Positions 22,087 through 34,062 are shown, numbered from the stretch's first letter. The stretch: DNA of 64,000 bases from Pyropia yezoensis (GCA_009829735.1 CM020620.1:25948951-26012950), one strand, 5' to 3'. Notes: generated from the sequence alone by a model not told the origin. Made by a program: numbers and translations.

Positions 22087-22103
22087 TGGTGGAGCAGCAG
22101 GGG
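22087..22103 (+). other. Primer binding site of element B
   Basis: TGGTGGAGCAGCAGGGG, two bases after the 5' LTR. Identical to the sites of elements A and C. Confidence 0.8.
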
Positions 22104-22229
22104 AGGGGATTCGCTCCGCCTTCTGGTGGAGTGTCCTCTCTTTTGTTGGGTGGTTTCTTGGTCGTGTGCTCTGTGGTTGGGTTGTGACCCTTGGTACCTT
22201 TTCTTTCTAGCCTTTACAGGTGGGTCAAG

Positions 22230-24033
22230 ATGCAGTCTGATACTTCTACTCCTCTTCAAGGAGGAGGTCCTACACCTGAGGAAGCGTCAAACGTGACAGA
22301 AAGCACCGGCGAAGCTCCCGGTGGCGCCTCACGGACCAACCCTGGTGCTGAGTCGGCCGCTCAGCGGGAACGCACGAGGTTGTCCCGTTTGGACCTGCCT
22401 CCGGGTGGAGTGCCAGGCGCCGGTGAAGCTCCCGGCCTGGTACAAGCCACTCCAGGCGCGACCCCTGATGGGGAGGCAGCCCACGGCTTGGGCGACCGCT
22501 CTACCTTAACCTCCCGCGAGTGGGGGGCCTGGGCCTCACCCACGGGTGGGGGTACGTTTACATCTCTCACCCAGGACCGTATGGATACGGATAGTTTTAG
22601 AGGCGCCCCTTTGGGGTGCGTACCCGCTGTGGGGGGGTCGTCCTCCACGGCTATGGGAACTGTTCCTCTGGCGGCTTTCCGCCAGATGTTGACTGAGGTG
22701 GTGTCACCAATTTCTGCTCGACTCGATAAGGTCGAGGGTTCAATCTCTCGATCTGGTCGGCGGACTCGCCGCCGACCCCATGGTTATTCACAGACACGTT
22801 CCTCTTCAGAGGCAAGTGATGTTGATCCTGAGAGGCGTGGGGCGAGGCGCTTAAGCGCTTCGACCCACCGCCGGGTGGCCCGTGTGCTATCCCCCGGACG
22901 CAACGGGGAACCAGAGCGGGTTATCCCGCTCAAGATAATACCCGATGATGATACCTTTAAAGGTATCCTGGATTGCGAGTCTTATGCACTCGCCAACAAG
23001 AGCGTACGCTATGATGAAGAGATGGCTCATGGCTTAGTCCAGAAGCGCAAAGAGATATCCCTCACGTTCGGGCGTGACGCCCTTTGGGACGGGACCCCCC
23101 GTCTAGGGGTGTTCGAATTCCTAAATCGCTTCCGTAAGGCTAGCGATGACACCGACCTGTCAGAAGGCCGAGCTATGTACCTCCTTCCGGAGTTTACCAA
23201 AGGGGAACTCAAGAAGGAGCGCTTCTCCCTTATCCCCTCTGAGGCGGGGGGACGAGCGGGAGAGGCCACTTCGTATCTGAAGGTGGTTAACTGGCTCCTC
23301 CGCAGTTATGCGGACGAGGAAATTGTATCATTCCAAGTGGCAGCGTTTAATAACGTTGCCCAAGAGGAGAATGAAACCGAAACCGCCTTTTACCGGCGCG
23401 TCCGCGACGCAAATGCGCTCTGCGGGTATATTCATACTGCGAGCCAACTTAAGGGCCGCTTTATGCAAGGGGTCTGGTGGGATGTACGGACTGATGTCCG
23501 TGAATTTAATACACCAGACACACCCATAGAGGCGTTCGCACGCTATGCTCAACGCAAAGGCGACATATGTCGCCGGCGCAATGAAGAGCTGCGGGCCCAA
23601 TGGTCCGCAGACGCCGCGGAGCGTCGGGCTCGGCGCAGTGCGTCTAAAGGCATTGCAGCGGGGGTGGGTACTACCCCCAGCGGTTCCTCCGTATCTTCGT
23701 TGTACGGGGGGAAGGCCAAAGTTGGCACTGATGCGGGGAGGTAGCGTTTAAATCGCTACCCCTGCTTGGCTTGTAACAGCCATGAGCATTTTACGCGCCA
23801 CTGTCCCGACCTTAGTGTCGAGACGCGGGCCAAGTTTGAGAAAGCTCGTAAGGAGCGCGCACGGGTTGAGGTCCGTACCCCGCGGGGTACGGCGGGGACG
23901 GCGCAGCCCGTAGCGGATGTCACTGAGGGGGGGGCTTCTGGCGCCCCTAAAGAGGGGGCCTGGCCCCCAGGGGAATATTGAAGAGTCAGAGGACTATTCA
24001 TCTGAGGATACCCCCGCCTCAAAAATCGATTAA
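22230..24033 (+). pseudogene. gag: Element B Gag, with premature stop and frameshift
   Basis: Gag from the ATG at 22230 (MQSDTSTPLQ). The N-terminal part is rich in Gly, Pro and Thr and includes an Arg-rich run at 22750-22900. The conserved Gag core follows at about 22930-23600 (GVFEFLNRFRKA, VVNWLLRSYAD, FYRRVRDANALCG). A TAG at 23742 stops it just before the zinc knuckle (about 23763-23804, C-x2-C-x4-H-x4-C, intact). A one-base shift near 23970 follows, after which an acidic tail (EESEDYSSEDTP) ends at 24031. The parts align well with Gag of element C, so these are lesions, not exons. Confidence 0.85.
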
Positions 24034-27000
24034 GGGGGAGGCCTGATGAGAATGATTCCTCCCCCGGGGAAGAGGATGTCGTGTTGAAACGCATCTTACC
24101 CCGACCTCGTGGGGTAAAGCGTAAGATGATCCGCCCTAAAGGGAAGGACGAAGCTAAACAAGCAGCTCGGATGTTGGCATGAGTGTCACCACCCTCGGCT
24201 TATCAATTAGCCGTACGGCTGTTTATTACTAAGCGATATGAATGGGCGACGAGGGCCATCCTCGATACCGGGAGTGGCCCTTCGCTCGTCCGGAACCAGG
24301 CATTACCTCGGGGGTTTCCCATGGAACCCCTGGGAGACCTGGAAACCTTAGGGTTTTATGATGTGGACGGGGGATGGCTCCCCATAGTGGAAAGCGTCAA
24401 CCTGGGGGTCTGTGTGGGAAAACAAATCTCATACATATTCTTCGGCGTGGTTCCGAATATGTGAGTCCCTGTTATCCTGGGGAACACATTCGTGGACCAC
24501 GAAACTAAGAGTATTAACTCGGAGGACCAGACGGTCACCCTCTTATCGGGGGAGACCGTCCCCATCCTGCGAGGGGCTCAGAAGAACCCCCGCCGCAAGC
24601 CGAACAGGGAGGCGGTGTGTGCGTGTCCACGGGGGGGACACGCCCGCCTAGTCCTTACCCACAAGACGCTTATGCGTCCGGGTACAATTGCGCACGTTCA
24701 AGTTCGTGGCAACTTTCAAGGCCACGGATACATCCGTGTCAAGAGCACATTGCACTCCATTCATGGAGCGCAACTGGCCGTGGGGCCCGCCACGCTTAAG
24801 CCTGGTCAGCCTACTACGGTACAGGTTATGAATCCGACCAAGCGGCCGGTACGTGTACGTGCCGGCATGGCCATAGGACACATTACTGTGTTTGATGGCG
24901 TCAGCCAAGAGGCTACTACCAAGGAGTTGAAGGATCCGGAGCCGAAACCGGCTCCGAAAGAGTCCTCCCTCGCCCCAGGCATATACCAGGGGAAGGTGTC
25001 CGAAGGCCTACGAGCTAAGCTCACGGCGCTTTTAGAGAGATATAATTCTCTCTGGGATGGCACCCTCGGGACTATCAAAGAGACGGTACACCGTATCCGG
25101 CTTATGCCAGGAGCGGTCCCCGTCCGACCACATCCCTATAAGTCTGGTCCTGAGACCTGTCTAGTGGAAGAGGAGCAAGTCCGATTAATGGACTCTCTCG
25201 GGGTCATAGAACCCTCCCACGGGGAATGGGCTAGCCCCGTGGTAATCTTCCCCAAGCCTGGGGGCGGTAAACGATTTTGCATCGACTACCGTCGTCTTAA
25301 TGAGATGACGGTGAAGGATGCATATCCTATCCCGCGTATGGACGAGTGCTTAGATTCACTCCGGAACGCCAACGTCTTTTCGACGTTGGATTGTAATGCT
25401 GGTTTCTGGCAAATACCGGTAGCCAAGGAGGATCGGCCGTTAACGGCCTTTACTTGCCACTCTGGCACTTGGCAGTGCAAGCGCCTCCCTTTTGGGTTGT
25501 GCAACACGCCAGCCACCTTTCAGCGTGCCATGGACATGATCCTGGCAGGCGTGAAGTGGCAGATATGCCTCGTCTACTTGGATGACGTTTTTGTCTTGTC
25601 AAAGTCGGCGGAGGATCATTTAGAGCACCTTGAGACGGTGCTCTCCCTCCTCAAGGCCCATGGGGTTTCCCTCAAAGCCAAAAAGTGCCACCTCATCCAA
25701 GAGGAGGTCGACTACCTCGGCCATGTCATAAGACCTGGCCGCGATCTCGTTAACGAGAAAAATACGAGAGCGCTACGAGGGTTGCGATACCCTCGTACAC
25801 AAACCCAGATGAAAAGTTTTCTGGGGATGTGCGGCGTCTATCGGCGCTTCTTACGGGTCCTCGCCAAAGTAGCGAAGCCCCTAACCACGCTGACAAGTAC
25901 CAAGCTTTCTACGAAGCTATCTCCCCCCACAGAGGTGGAGTGGAACGCTTTCGAGACGCTACGGGGGCTGCTTTCATCACCCCCCGTGTTAGCGATACCT
26001 CGGATGGGCGGCCACTATATAGTGGACGTGGACGCGAGCTATGAGCAGCTCGGCTGTTGTTTATTACAACAGCAACCCGACGGGGAATACCTCCCTGTAG
26101 GGTACTACTCCCGGCCGTTGAGCCCGGCCGAGACAAATTATCACGTCACCGAGATTGAAGCGCTTGTGTCGTATGGGCCGTGACACACCTACGATCCTAC
26201 CTTGAAGGGGAGGAATTTGTAATATGGTGTGATCACCGTGCTCTTTTGTCGGTGCTGGCTACAAATAGCCTAAACATACGGATTAACCGTTGGCGGCTTC
26301 GGCTGTCAGAGTTTACTTACAAACTCCGGTATAAACCGGGGGCCGACCATAAGGTGGCCGACGCTCTGTCACGCTTGCCCACGGACGAGCCTGACAAGGC
26401 TCCTATAGATGAGGACCTTCCGGTCCTCGCCACGGTGACCAGGTCTGCTCAGGCTTTAGCCGGGCGGAGCGAGAAGCATCGCCCTTTGGGGCCAATTACG
26501 GTAGAGGAGCTTATAAAAGCTCAGGCTGAGGACACCTTCTGCCTGAAACTGCGGAAGGAATGGGAGTCGGTACCTCCCCCTGACCCCAAATGGGCCAGGA
26601 AGGCTTTCTTCTTCGAGAACGAAGAAGGAATACTATGCCGGAGGTCCTTCTTCCTGGACACCACTCAGATGGTAATCCCCACAGCTCTACGGTAGCATCT
26701 TATGACGTACCACCATGAATTACCATTGGCGGCCCATCCTGGGGCTCGCCGGATGTACGCCACGCAGAGGCGTGGGGTCTACTGGCCCACCATGATTGCA
26801 GACGTTTACAAACACGTCTCCCAGTGCACGGGGTGTGCTCGGAATAGGCTGGATGAGCGTAGGCCCACGTCTACGCCTAAGCTATTCCCAGCCAACGAGC
26901 CCTTCGCCAGCCTGGCGATGGATATTCTCGGACCCTTACCCGCTTCTGAAAACGGTAACAGGTTTATACTTGTCATGGTGGGCCGTTTTAGTAAGCTCAC

Positions 27001-28060
27001 ACGGGCGGTCCCCATGAAGGAGATTACCGCGGTGGCAGTGGCCTCGGCCTTTATTGACGTCTGCGTAGCGTCTTATGGCATACCCGACTCAATGCTGACC
27101 GATAACGGTCCACAGTTTGCTTCCGTCTCTTTCCAGGGGGTCTTAGGACTCCTAGGGATTGAGGCGAAGTATACGACGCCTTACCATCCCCAAACAAATG
27201 GGCAGGTGGAGCAATATAATCGCTCTATTATGAGGCAGCTCCGGGTTTATGCCGCGGAGCACCCAAAGGAGTGGGACCGTTACGTCTCTCTTCTCACAAC
27301 GGCCTATAACACTCAAGTGCATTCTGGCACTGGGCAGGCCCCCCTCATGTTTGTGAGCCCAAGGCGGCTCCAAACAATGGGGGTCGAGCGCCTCCCGAAG
27401 CTCCGTCCCCTTCAGGAGAAGGAGGAATTGGGGGAAGGCGAGGACGAGGACTCCCAGACCGCAGCCTTACGGTCTGTAGAAGACTTGAAGAGCATTATCC
27501 CCCAGGTGCGTAATCTCCTGGCCAAGGCGCAGGAGGCGTATAAGAAAACCTTTGACGCCACTGTCGCGGAGAAGAATAAGGACCAACGGGAGGGGGACTG
27601 GGTTTTCCTGGCCTCCCATACCCGTAAGGGGTCTAAGATCGCTCATAAGAGCGTGGGCCCCTACATGGTCTTGAGGACCGATGGGCGACGTTTCACTGTG
27701 GAGACCCCTTCAGGGATCCAAACGATTACGAGTGACCATGCCACTCGTGCCCCGGCACCCCAAGCAGGCCATCCTGCCCGGGCACGTGCCGAGGCAACAC
27801 GAGCCAACTTTAAAGTGGCTCAGCCCTCCCCGAGTACAGGGGATGGCAGAGAGTACGTGTTCGAGAAGTTTGTGGACCACCGCTTGAATGCGGAGGGAGC
27901 GCTTGAATTACGCATACGCTGGTTCGGCTATGGCCCTCAGGTTGATACCTGGCGGCTAGCAACGGGTTTGCCGGCTGAAGCCGTGCCAAATTTTGCAGAA
28001 GAAGGAAGCTTAAAATTCGGGTTACCCCGAGTGGCATCTTCTTTTATGCAACTGCACTAA
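24034..28060 (+). pseudogene. pol: Element B Pol, with several stops and a frameshift
   Basis: All Pol domains are recognisable in order. Protease DTGSG is at about 24264-24278. RT includes RFCIDYRRLNEMTVKDAYP, with YLDD at 25575-25586. RNase H lies at about 25990-26400. Integrase lies at 26700-27260, with the zinc region ending CTGCARN and the catalytic triad in MDILGPLP, LTDNGPQF and QVEQYNR. A chromodomain-like end is at 27840-28010 (REYVFEKFVDH ... IRWFGYGPQVDTW); the usual WEP is WRL here. Lesions: TGA at 24180, TGA at 24462, a one-base shift at about 26165 in RNase H, and TAG at 26693. Pol lies in the -1 frame relative to the gag tail. The site corresponding to G GGA AAC in elements A, C and D reads AAAAATCGA. 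Confidence 0.88.
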
Positions 28061-28799
28061 GAGGTAAGGGGCGGAAGCTTGGACTTTAATGGAAGTCGCC
28101 CTCTCCGATCTTTCCCGCCGACTGTGACGACTACGCTTGCGACAAAGATGACACGGAGCATCGCACGGTATAAGACCATTCTGCGCTAGCATTATGGGAA
28201 AATGTTCGATATACGACTATAAGGTCGTGGGTTCAGGTTGACGACATCAGTCGTCGACCTCCCCCGCGAGGCTATCACCGCCGTGAGGAAGCGCAAGGCT
28301 GACGACGATGGCGGACGCCGTCGTCGTCGCCAAAGCCTTTTGCGTCGACCCCATATGGGGTCGCCTTGCTAACGGCGTCGATGGCGTACGCCCCGACGGC
28401 CGTTTACACTGGTACCGTGGTACCACTTGGCCAACTCACCCGCCAGAAGGGGGTGATAGACGCGTACGTTTACACGTGTGCGTGGCTTGGCACGTGGCCG
28501 TCGTCACCCCCATGGGGGTGCACAGGCACAGGGCCTGCAAGCAGAGTGACGGGAGAGCGTTATAAGACGCTCCCACAGTTGCCGCCCTTGACGATGGCAA
28601 CAACGACCGCTCGCCCTTGCCCTTCGTGAAGTCGTACCGATCCACGTCAATAAGGACGAGCGGCACGCCCAGGTGGGTGTCGACCCCATCAGGGGTTGAC
28701 CCACGGTCACCCTCCGGTAATTCATCCACCCCCATAGGGGGGTGGTCTCCCGGAGACGACATAGCGGCCGCCCAGAAGGGCGGCCCTGCAGTAAGGTAA

Positions 28800-29200
28800 G
28801 AGGCGCCCGCCCACAGCGGCGACGCGTCCGGCACGATGTTGCCCGCCAACAGAGGGGGCGCGACGACAACAAGAGCGCCCGCCCTTGGTGGCGGCGCAAC
28901 GGGGGGGAAGAGGTCCGCCGACAGCGGCGGCGCAGCCACGACGACAGCGCCAACCCGCAGCGGCCGGACAAAGACAGCGGCGACCGCCCACAGCGGCGGC
29001 GCAAGAAGGACGACAAGGGCGGCCCACAGCGGCCGGACAACAGCAAAGTCGCGCGCCCGCAGCAGCAGCGCGGCCACAACAACGCCGGCCCACAGCGGCC
29101 GGACCACAGCAACGGTGCCCGCCCGCAGCGGCGGCGCGCTAAGGAAGAGGTGCGCGCCCGCAGCGGCGGCGCACAAAGGAGCCGATGGTGGCCGCCCGGA
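28800..29200 (+). repeat. Degenerate tandem repeat in the 3' non-coding part of element B
   Basis: About ten imperfect copies of a 33-36-bp unit beginning CCCRCAGCGGCGGCGC or CCCACAGCGGCCGGAC. The long open frames across it on both strands (Pro/Leu/Trp/Ala or Arg/Gly/Ala repeats) arise from the repeat. The place corresponds to the antisense ORF in elements C and D. Confidence 0.75.
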
Positions 29201-29707
29201 AGGCCGGCACTCTTCAAGCGGAGACCCCCCTTTAAAGGGGGGAAGGGGGGGGGGGCGAGTACCTCAACGGGCCAAGGTGCCCTGCCGAGAAACGGTGGGG
29301 TCCCACAAGGAGGCCGGTGGCTCCACCGTATGGTGGGGCCAAGGACGTGGTCGACAAGGAGGGGAGGGGTGACACTCTCTCTCCCCTACAGACCACGCGG
29401 TTGCACCCTCGTATGAGGGTGCGAAGGGCGAAGACGCCCGGGAAAGCCCGGGTCGCACCCGTTCGGCACAGGCCCGGTGCCCCCGGGTGAAGGCACGTGG
29501 GTTGGTCACCCCGGGTGAAGAGCGGCAAGCAGGGGGTGCGTGTGTGCACCCCCCGTGCGCTCCGTCTGAGGGCACCCCCCTGAAGGGGGTCGCCCAGGGC
29601 GGGGAGGGGGTGCGATGGCCGTTCCAAAGCGGCACCCCCTTTGAGGGGTGCGTCACACGCCCCCTTCTCGTCAGTGTCGGCATATGCCACACGGGACACA
29701 CGGCCTT

Positions 29708-29720
29708 GAGGCGTGGGGAG
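29708..29720 (+). other. Polypurine tract of element B
   Basis: GAGGCGTGGGGAG directly before the 3' LTR. Not a pure purine run. Confidence 0.5.
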
Positions 29721-30361
29721 CGTGGGGGTTAACCGCACTTCTCGGGCTCGGGGCATCCCCCTTCAGGGGGAGGCGGATCGTGGCGACCTCTGCCCCTGAC
29801 GAATCCGAGGCAGGAGGGGGTCGCTCCTCCCTCGGGAGGGGCACGCCACGTCATCCTCGCTGGATCCCCCCATGAATGGGGGGGGAAGATAAGATAATAT
29901 CGGGTAGAGCGATTACGCCCGCTCGATTGGAATTGGCTTTCTGGCCAGTGAAGGGAAGTTACCTAGGGCGGGCTACTTCCGCCCCAATCTGGCTGAGATT
30001 TACTGAGATCCCACCACTAAGCGTGTTTTGCGTGGAAAGATGTGTTGGAGGGTTCTGAGTGTTTTGATTGGGTGTTTAGTGTAGGGAGTGTTGGCCCGCA
30101 CTCCGGGGTCCCACAGCGGGCCCTGGACCGGCGGGCCAAAGAGAGATATCTGCGCGTGGGGCTGTGCCCGTAGCTTCCCCCTCACAAAAAATCAACCTTG
30201 CGTTACCCTCGTGTTCCCCGTCCCGGACGCTTCCACCTTCACGTGGAGCTCTACGTTCCGGCGGTTCTGACTCCAGGGTTTATACCCCGGGTTCCCCACC
30301 ATCTCCTTCAGGAGGATAAGGTACCCCGTTGGTGTGGGCTTACGCCCAGATAACCACCACA
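29721..30361 (+). repeat. Element B 3' LTR (641 bp)
   Basis: Direct repeat of 21444-22084. Its first base has changed, so it starts CG instead of TG; it ends AACCACCACA. Confidence 0.9.
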
Positions 30362-30366
30362 GCCCC
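30362..30366. repeat. Target-site duplication of element B (right copy, GCCCC)
   Basis: Matches 21439-21443. Confidence 0.8.
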
Positions 30367-30639
30367 TACTACCGGCGGGGAGTCTCCTTCTACCGGGGCG
30401 CGCGGGCAGGTGCTGCCAGCGGTGGGGGGGCGGCTGCTACCGGGTTGGGGACAGTGCTGCTGCTGCGGGAGGTGGGCTGCTACCGGCTCGGAATGCGGCT
30501 GCTACAGGTGGGGGCGCTGCTGCTGCCGTAGGGGGGCTGGATGGCGGCCGTTACCGGCGGGGGGCGGGCGACCTGCGGCTGCGGGGTGGGGCTTGGTACC
30601 GGCGGGGTGTCGGCCGCTACCGGTCGGGGGGTGAGGGGG
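30367..30639. repeat. GC-rich degenerate minisatellite, right part
   Basis: Continues the GGCGGCTGCTACCGG-type array interrupted by element B. It ends where the LTR of element D1 begins. Confidence 0.7.
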
Positions 30640-31001
30640 TGTAGCACAATAGGTATCCGCTGCACATCCACTCTCAGGGAACACTCACCAAGGGGGATAG
30701 GCACCAACGTCACCGGGAGGCCAAGGTTGCTGTCCTTGGAGCGCAAGCCACGGGACCAAGATGGGAGCCCAAATGGGAGTGGTTTGTTGTTCTACCTTGG
30801 CCGGCCGTGGATTCGCCGCCGGCCCCCTCGTTATAAACTCTCGGAGACACTACTAACAACCCTCCACCCCAAGATGCAAGTCCCTCTGGTCATACGTAAC
30901 TTATAGATACCGTGACCAGTACGGACTCCCAAACTGAAAGTTAAGGGTTAGAAGTAGCCCCCCTAATATAGGGTCACAATACGGTCAACGATATTGCTAC
31001 A
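30640..31001 (-). repeat. Element D1 3' LTR (about 362 bp)
   Basis: Starts TGTAGCACAATAGG and ends ATATTGCTACA, with 7-bp inverted ends TGTAGCA/TGCTACA. Homologous to 47166-47528. The inner edge is inferred from the inverted end plus the adjoining pyrimidine tract, because no 5' LTR is available for comparison. Confidence 0.75.
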
Positions 31002-31015
31002 TATCCCCCCCTTAG
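31002..31015 (-). other. Polypurine tract of element D1
   Basis: On the minus strand CTAAGGGGGGGATA directly before the 3' LTR. The same sequence occurs in D2. Confidence 0.65.
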
Positions 31016-31590
31016 ATTCGGCCCGTCCTCGGGTCGAGTTGCATTCGGGTTTCCGAATGTAAGTGGGTCGCGTGACCGTTTACCAGTCGGGTGGGGCTTT
31101 GCGCCCTGTCGCGACAGACACCCCTTTTCGAGGTTGTATGAGGGGGGTGCCCCCCTTTGTGTGGTACACACACGATCCGTTTTCCGGACCGTTAAATTCC
31201 CGATGCGGGTTTCTGTTCACGACCTCCCTTTCCGAGGGGTGGTGCAAGCGGATCCGCCACCAGGCGTCTGGTGGTAGGGGGGCCCCTCTCGTGTGGACCA
31301 TTGAGTAGGGGGCCGGGGCTGCCCGCGTTGCGTGGGGGCGGTTGGGGGTGACCTCCCTTGATTACCCCGTATGGGGGGGGCGTGGCCCCGATCCAGGTGC
31401 CTGGGTGGAGCGCCCTCGCAGCTCGGCTGGCGCGGGTCGTCCCGCGCTGCCGTATCGCTCGTGCTGAGCTGTGTGGTTATAAGCGCGGGTGCCCGCGCTT
31501 CCCTGGCTCGTCCGCGCGAGCGTTCCTTGTACCGGGTCGAGCCGGCTGCGGCTTTTCTGCACAAGGCGCCCCTGCTACCCCGGCTCCACC

Positions 31591-33930
31591 ATGTCGGACC
31601 CCCAGGTACCCGGGGGCGAGGACCACCTCCTGCTTCAGGAGAAGAAGGTGATGCAGGACGACGTTCCCGTCTCCGCCACCGCTGCCGAGTGCTGCTTGGC
31701 GAGCTCGTCGGAGGAATAAGGCGACCGGGTGACCGTGCGTGTGGCCCCGGAAGGCGCGCCGGGCGGATTGTCGTCCGTGTGCAGCGGCACGACGGCTCCG
31801 TCGGGTGGCGGTCAACCGCGTGTAGCGGCTGCGTCTACTCCCACTCCTCCGGCGACCTGGATGGCTTCTGTCGCCGGTGCCGGCGCGGCTCTACCCCAAG
31901 ACGGCGCAGCTGGCGTGTCGGACGGTCGTGGCGGCGCCCCGGCCGGGACGGTGGGTCAAGACGGTGCGGGTGCCCGCCCGGTTGGTGGTGTGTCCGTGGC
32001 GGCGGGTAACGGGTCTACCCCTTCCGTCCCCGTGGAGCCCACGTCGGGCCCGGATGGCGGCGATGCTCTGCCAGCGGTGCCGCGGGCCATTGGTGGTTAA
32101 GACGTGTCTTCCCCGATGGCGGTGGACTCCGGGAGCTACTCCGGGCGGGCGCCCGCCCTTCTTATTCCTTCTCGGCCCTGTGCTCCTCCGGTGCCGGCCC
32201 ATCTGCCGGTGGAGCTTCCCCCGGCGCCCCCGATTCTTCCTGGTCCTGCCCGGGTTGCCCCTTTGGGTGGCGGCGTCGCCTTGGCGGCGCGTTCACCCGC
32301 CATGTCGATGTACGACTTGGTGGCTCGGGTTCGAGGTGTGACTGTGCAGGAGTCGATGGAGTCCGCTAGGCGGATGCGGGTGGACTTCCACCAGCCGCGT
32401 CTCCCTGGAGAGACCTCCCGGCGCGTCAAGGTGGACCCGAGTTGGGAGCGAGAATTGGTGCGGCTGGTCAACCAGCCGAAAGCGGTCCGGGTGGAACACC
32501 ATTGGATCCTGAGTCAGCCGGACGACCGGCATGCGCAGCTCTGGCGCACCCGGGTGGGGCGGGGTGAGGTCTACCTCGACTCCGCCTTTGGGATATGCGA
32601 CTTGATTGCCCCCGCGTTGCCGCGGGAGGTTGACTACCGGGCTAGTGCTCGGGGGGTCGCGGCGGCGGCGAAGCCGGTGGCGTTTGGGGAGACGGTGGGC
32701 GAAACCGGCCGGTATCCCGGCTTTGAGTACTTCCCGGGGGTATCCCCGTATCTGACGTTGACGTCTCCCTACCCGCCTATGGCGGGGTTGAAGTCGGCGT
32801 CCAGCTGGCGGCGCAACCATGGTGTCATGGCGGATGCGTTCCGCACCGATATAACGTGTGCGTTGCAGACCGGCAACGGTCGTGCGCCGGTATGCACTCC
32901 CGTGCGCCCGCCTTTGTGGCAGGAGTGGTGGGAACCCGCCCCTGCTTTCCGGTTTAACACCGGCTCCTGCCTCCGATACTTCGGGCGTGTGTTGGCCTCC
33001 CGGCCGGTCCACCTGTTGCAGGGGACCTTTACCCTCGAGGTTACCCTCGGGCAGGCTTCATCCTTCTTGCTGTCCGTCCGCCGGCAGGGTCGTCTGTTTC
33101 ATCTTCCGACGGGTGTCCGTCGGCACATCGCGCAGTTGGGCGTGGATCTGATAGCCGCCAAGACCGGGTTGGCCCGGGAGTTGGAAGCCCTGCTGGCTGT
33201 TCACGATGCCGTGAACTGGGCTGGGGTGTTGGCCCTTCCCCCGTACCGGGACCCGCAGGCTGGGGCTTCCCCCTTGCCTCGTCACTCGTTGCGTATCCGG
33301 CGTACTCAGCCGGGTGAGCCCAATTGCTGTGGGTGGGCGTCCACCGAGGCCGTTCCTGACCTGGGTATTCCCATGGATATCCATGACCCTCTTCAGGTCT
33401 TCGCCCTGTGGTTCGGTAACCCGGTACCGATGGCGGTTGGCCGTCGTCGCCGAGAGTGGGACTCTGCGGGTGGGGGGCGTGAGGTGTCCCGTCGCCGGGC
33501 GGAGCCCCGCCTGGTTTACGGTGGAGCCCCTTCGGTGGGGTCCTACCGGGCCTCGTATCAGGCGCCACCGGCTCCGGTGGTGGCCGTGTCGGCTCCTGTG
33601 GCTCCTCTGGCTGCGCCAGTGTCACCTTCTGCCTCTGTCATGCCTGACGGGGGTCCCCGTCTCTGGTATGAGGGCGTTGACGCCCTTATTGCCCGCGCGA
33701 TGCGGGGGGGTCTCTCTGTTAGCTGAGGGGATATCCCCCCAGGTGCTGTGCTGGTTGGGTCAGCGCGTTGCTTCGGTGGCGTGCTTGACCGCCTCCAGAC
33801 AGCTCTGGAGGACGTGAAGGCTGGCCGCAGCACCCTCGTCCAGCTATGCACCGAGGTAACTCGGGTGATTGACCGTCATGAGATTGCCGACCGGTGGAGC
33901 CTGGACGTGTACGCGCTTACGCGTGACTAG
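31591..33930 (+). pseudogene. Element D1 antisense ORF with three in-frame stops
   Basis: Homologue of the D2 antisense ORF (48116-50563), starting at the ATG in MSDPQVPGGED. One frame holds from 31591 to the stop at 33928, broken only by TAA at 31717, TAA at 32098 and TGA at 33724. The central part (about 32290-33320) is very similar to D2 (RVKVDP.WERELVRLVNQP, HLPTGVRRHIAQLGVDL). The end keeps the helical stretch CFGGVLDRLQTALED. The Pro/Gly-rich N-terminal third is the most diverged. It is an inactive copy; product and function are unknown. Confidence 0.8.
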
Positions 33931-34062
33931 CCTCCCTTGCGCAGTGGGTCTACCCACTGAGGAGAGCTATTGTTTGTGAGGGAGAGGGACCCGATGACCC
34001 TTATGGTGGCCGGGTAGTAGTGAGTGTACACTCATCCCCCGTTGGGGCGTTTGCATGATACC

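Larger units (their letters stand above)
21444..30361 (+). mobile_element. Element B: Ty3/gypsy chromovirus, complete but defective
   Basis: An 8.9-kb element read on the plus strand: 5' LTR, primer binding site, gag, pol with chromodomain, a 1.6-kb non-coding part with tandem repeats, polypurine tract, 3' LTR. The LTRs are both 641 bp and differ at about ten positions, all near their ends, while roughly 500 central bases look identical. The coding part is badly damaged (stops and shifts listed under gag and pol). It lacks the antisense ORF seen in elements C and D; a minisatellite lies in that place. It inserted into the array at 20640-30639. Confidence 0.92.
30640..34062 (-). mobile_element. 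Element D1: truncated D-family chromovirus (3' LTR plus antisense ORF)
   Basis: Closely matches the left part of element D2 (47166-50640): a 362-bp LTR, polypurine tract, leader and the antisense ORF. It ends at 34062 against a C-family LTR. No pol, gag or 5' LTR is present. No target duplication is seen at the right junction, so the truncation is probably a recombination or deletion breakpoint and not a simple insertion. Confidence 0.82.

Noticed and set aside
28436-29176. Long minus-strand frame of Pro-Leu-Trp-Ala repeats
   Set aside because: It runs through the 33-36-bp tandem repeat of element B; the protein is a by-product of the repeat, and other frames are open too.
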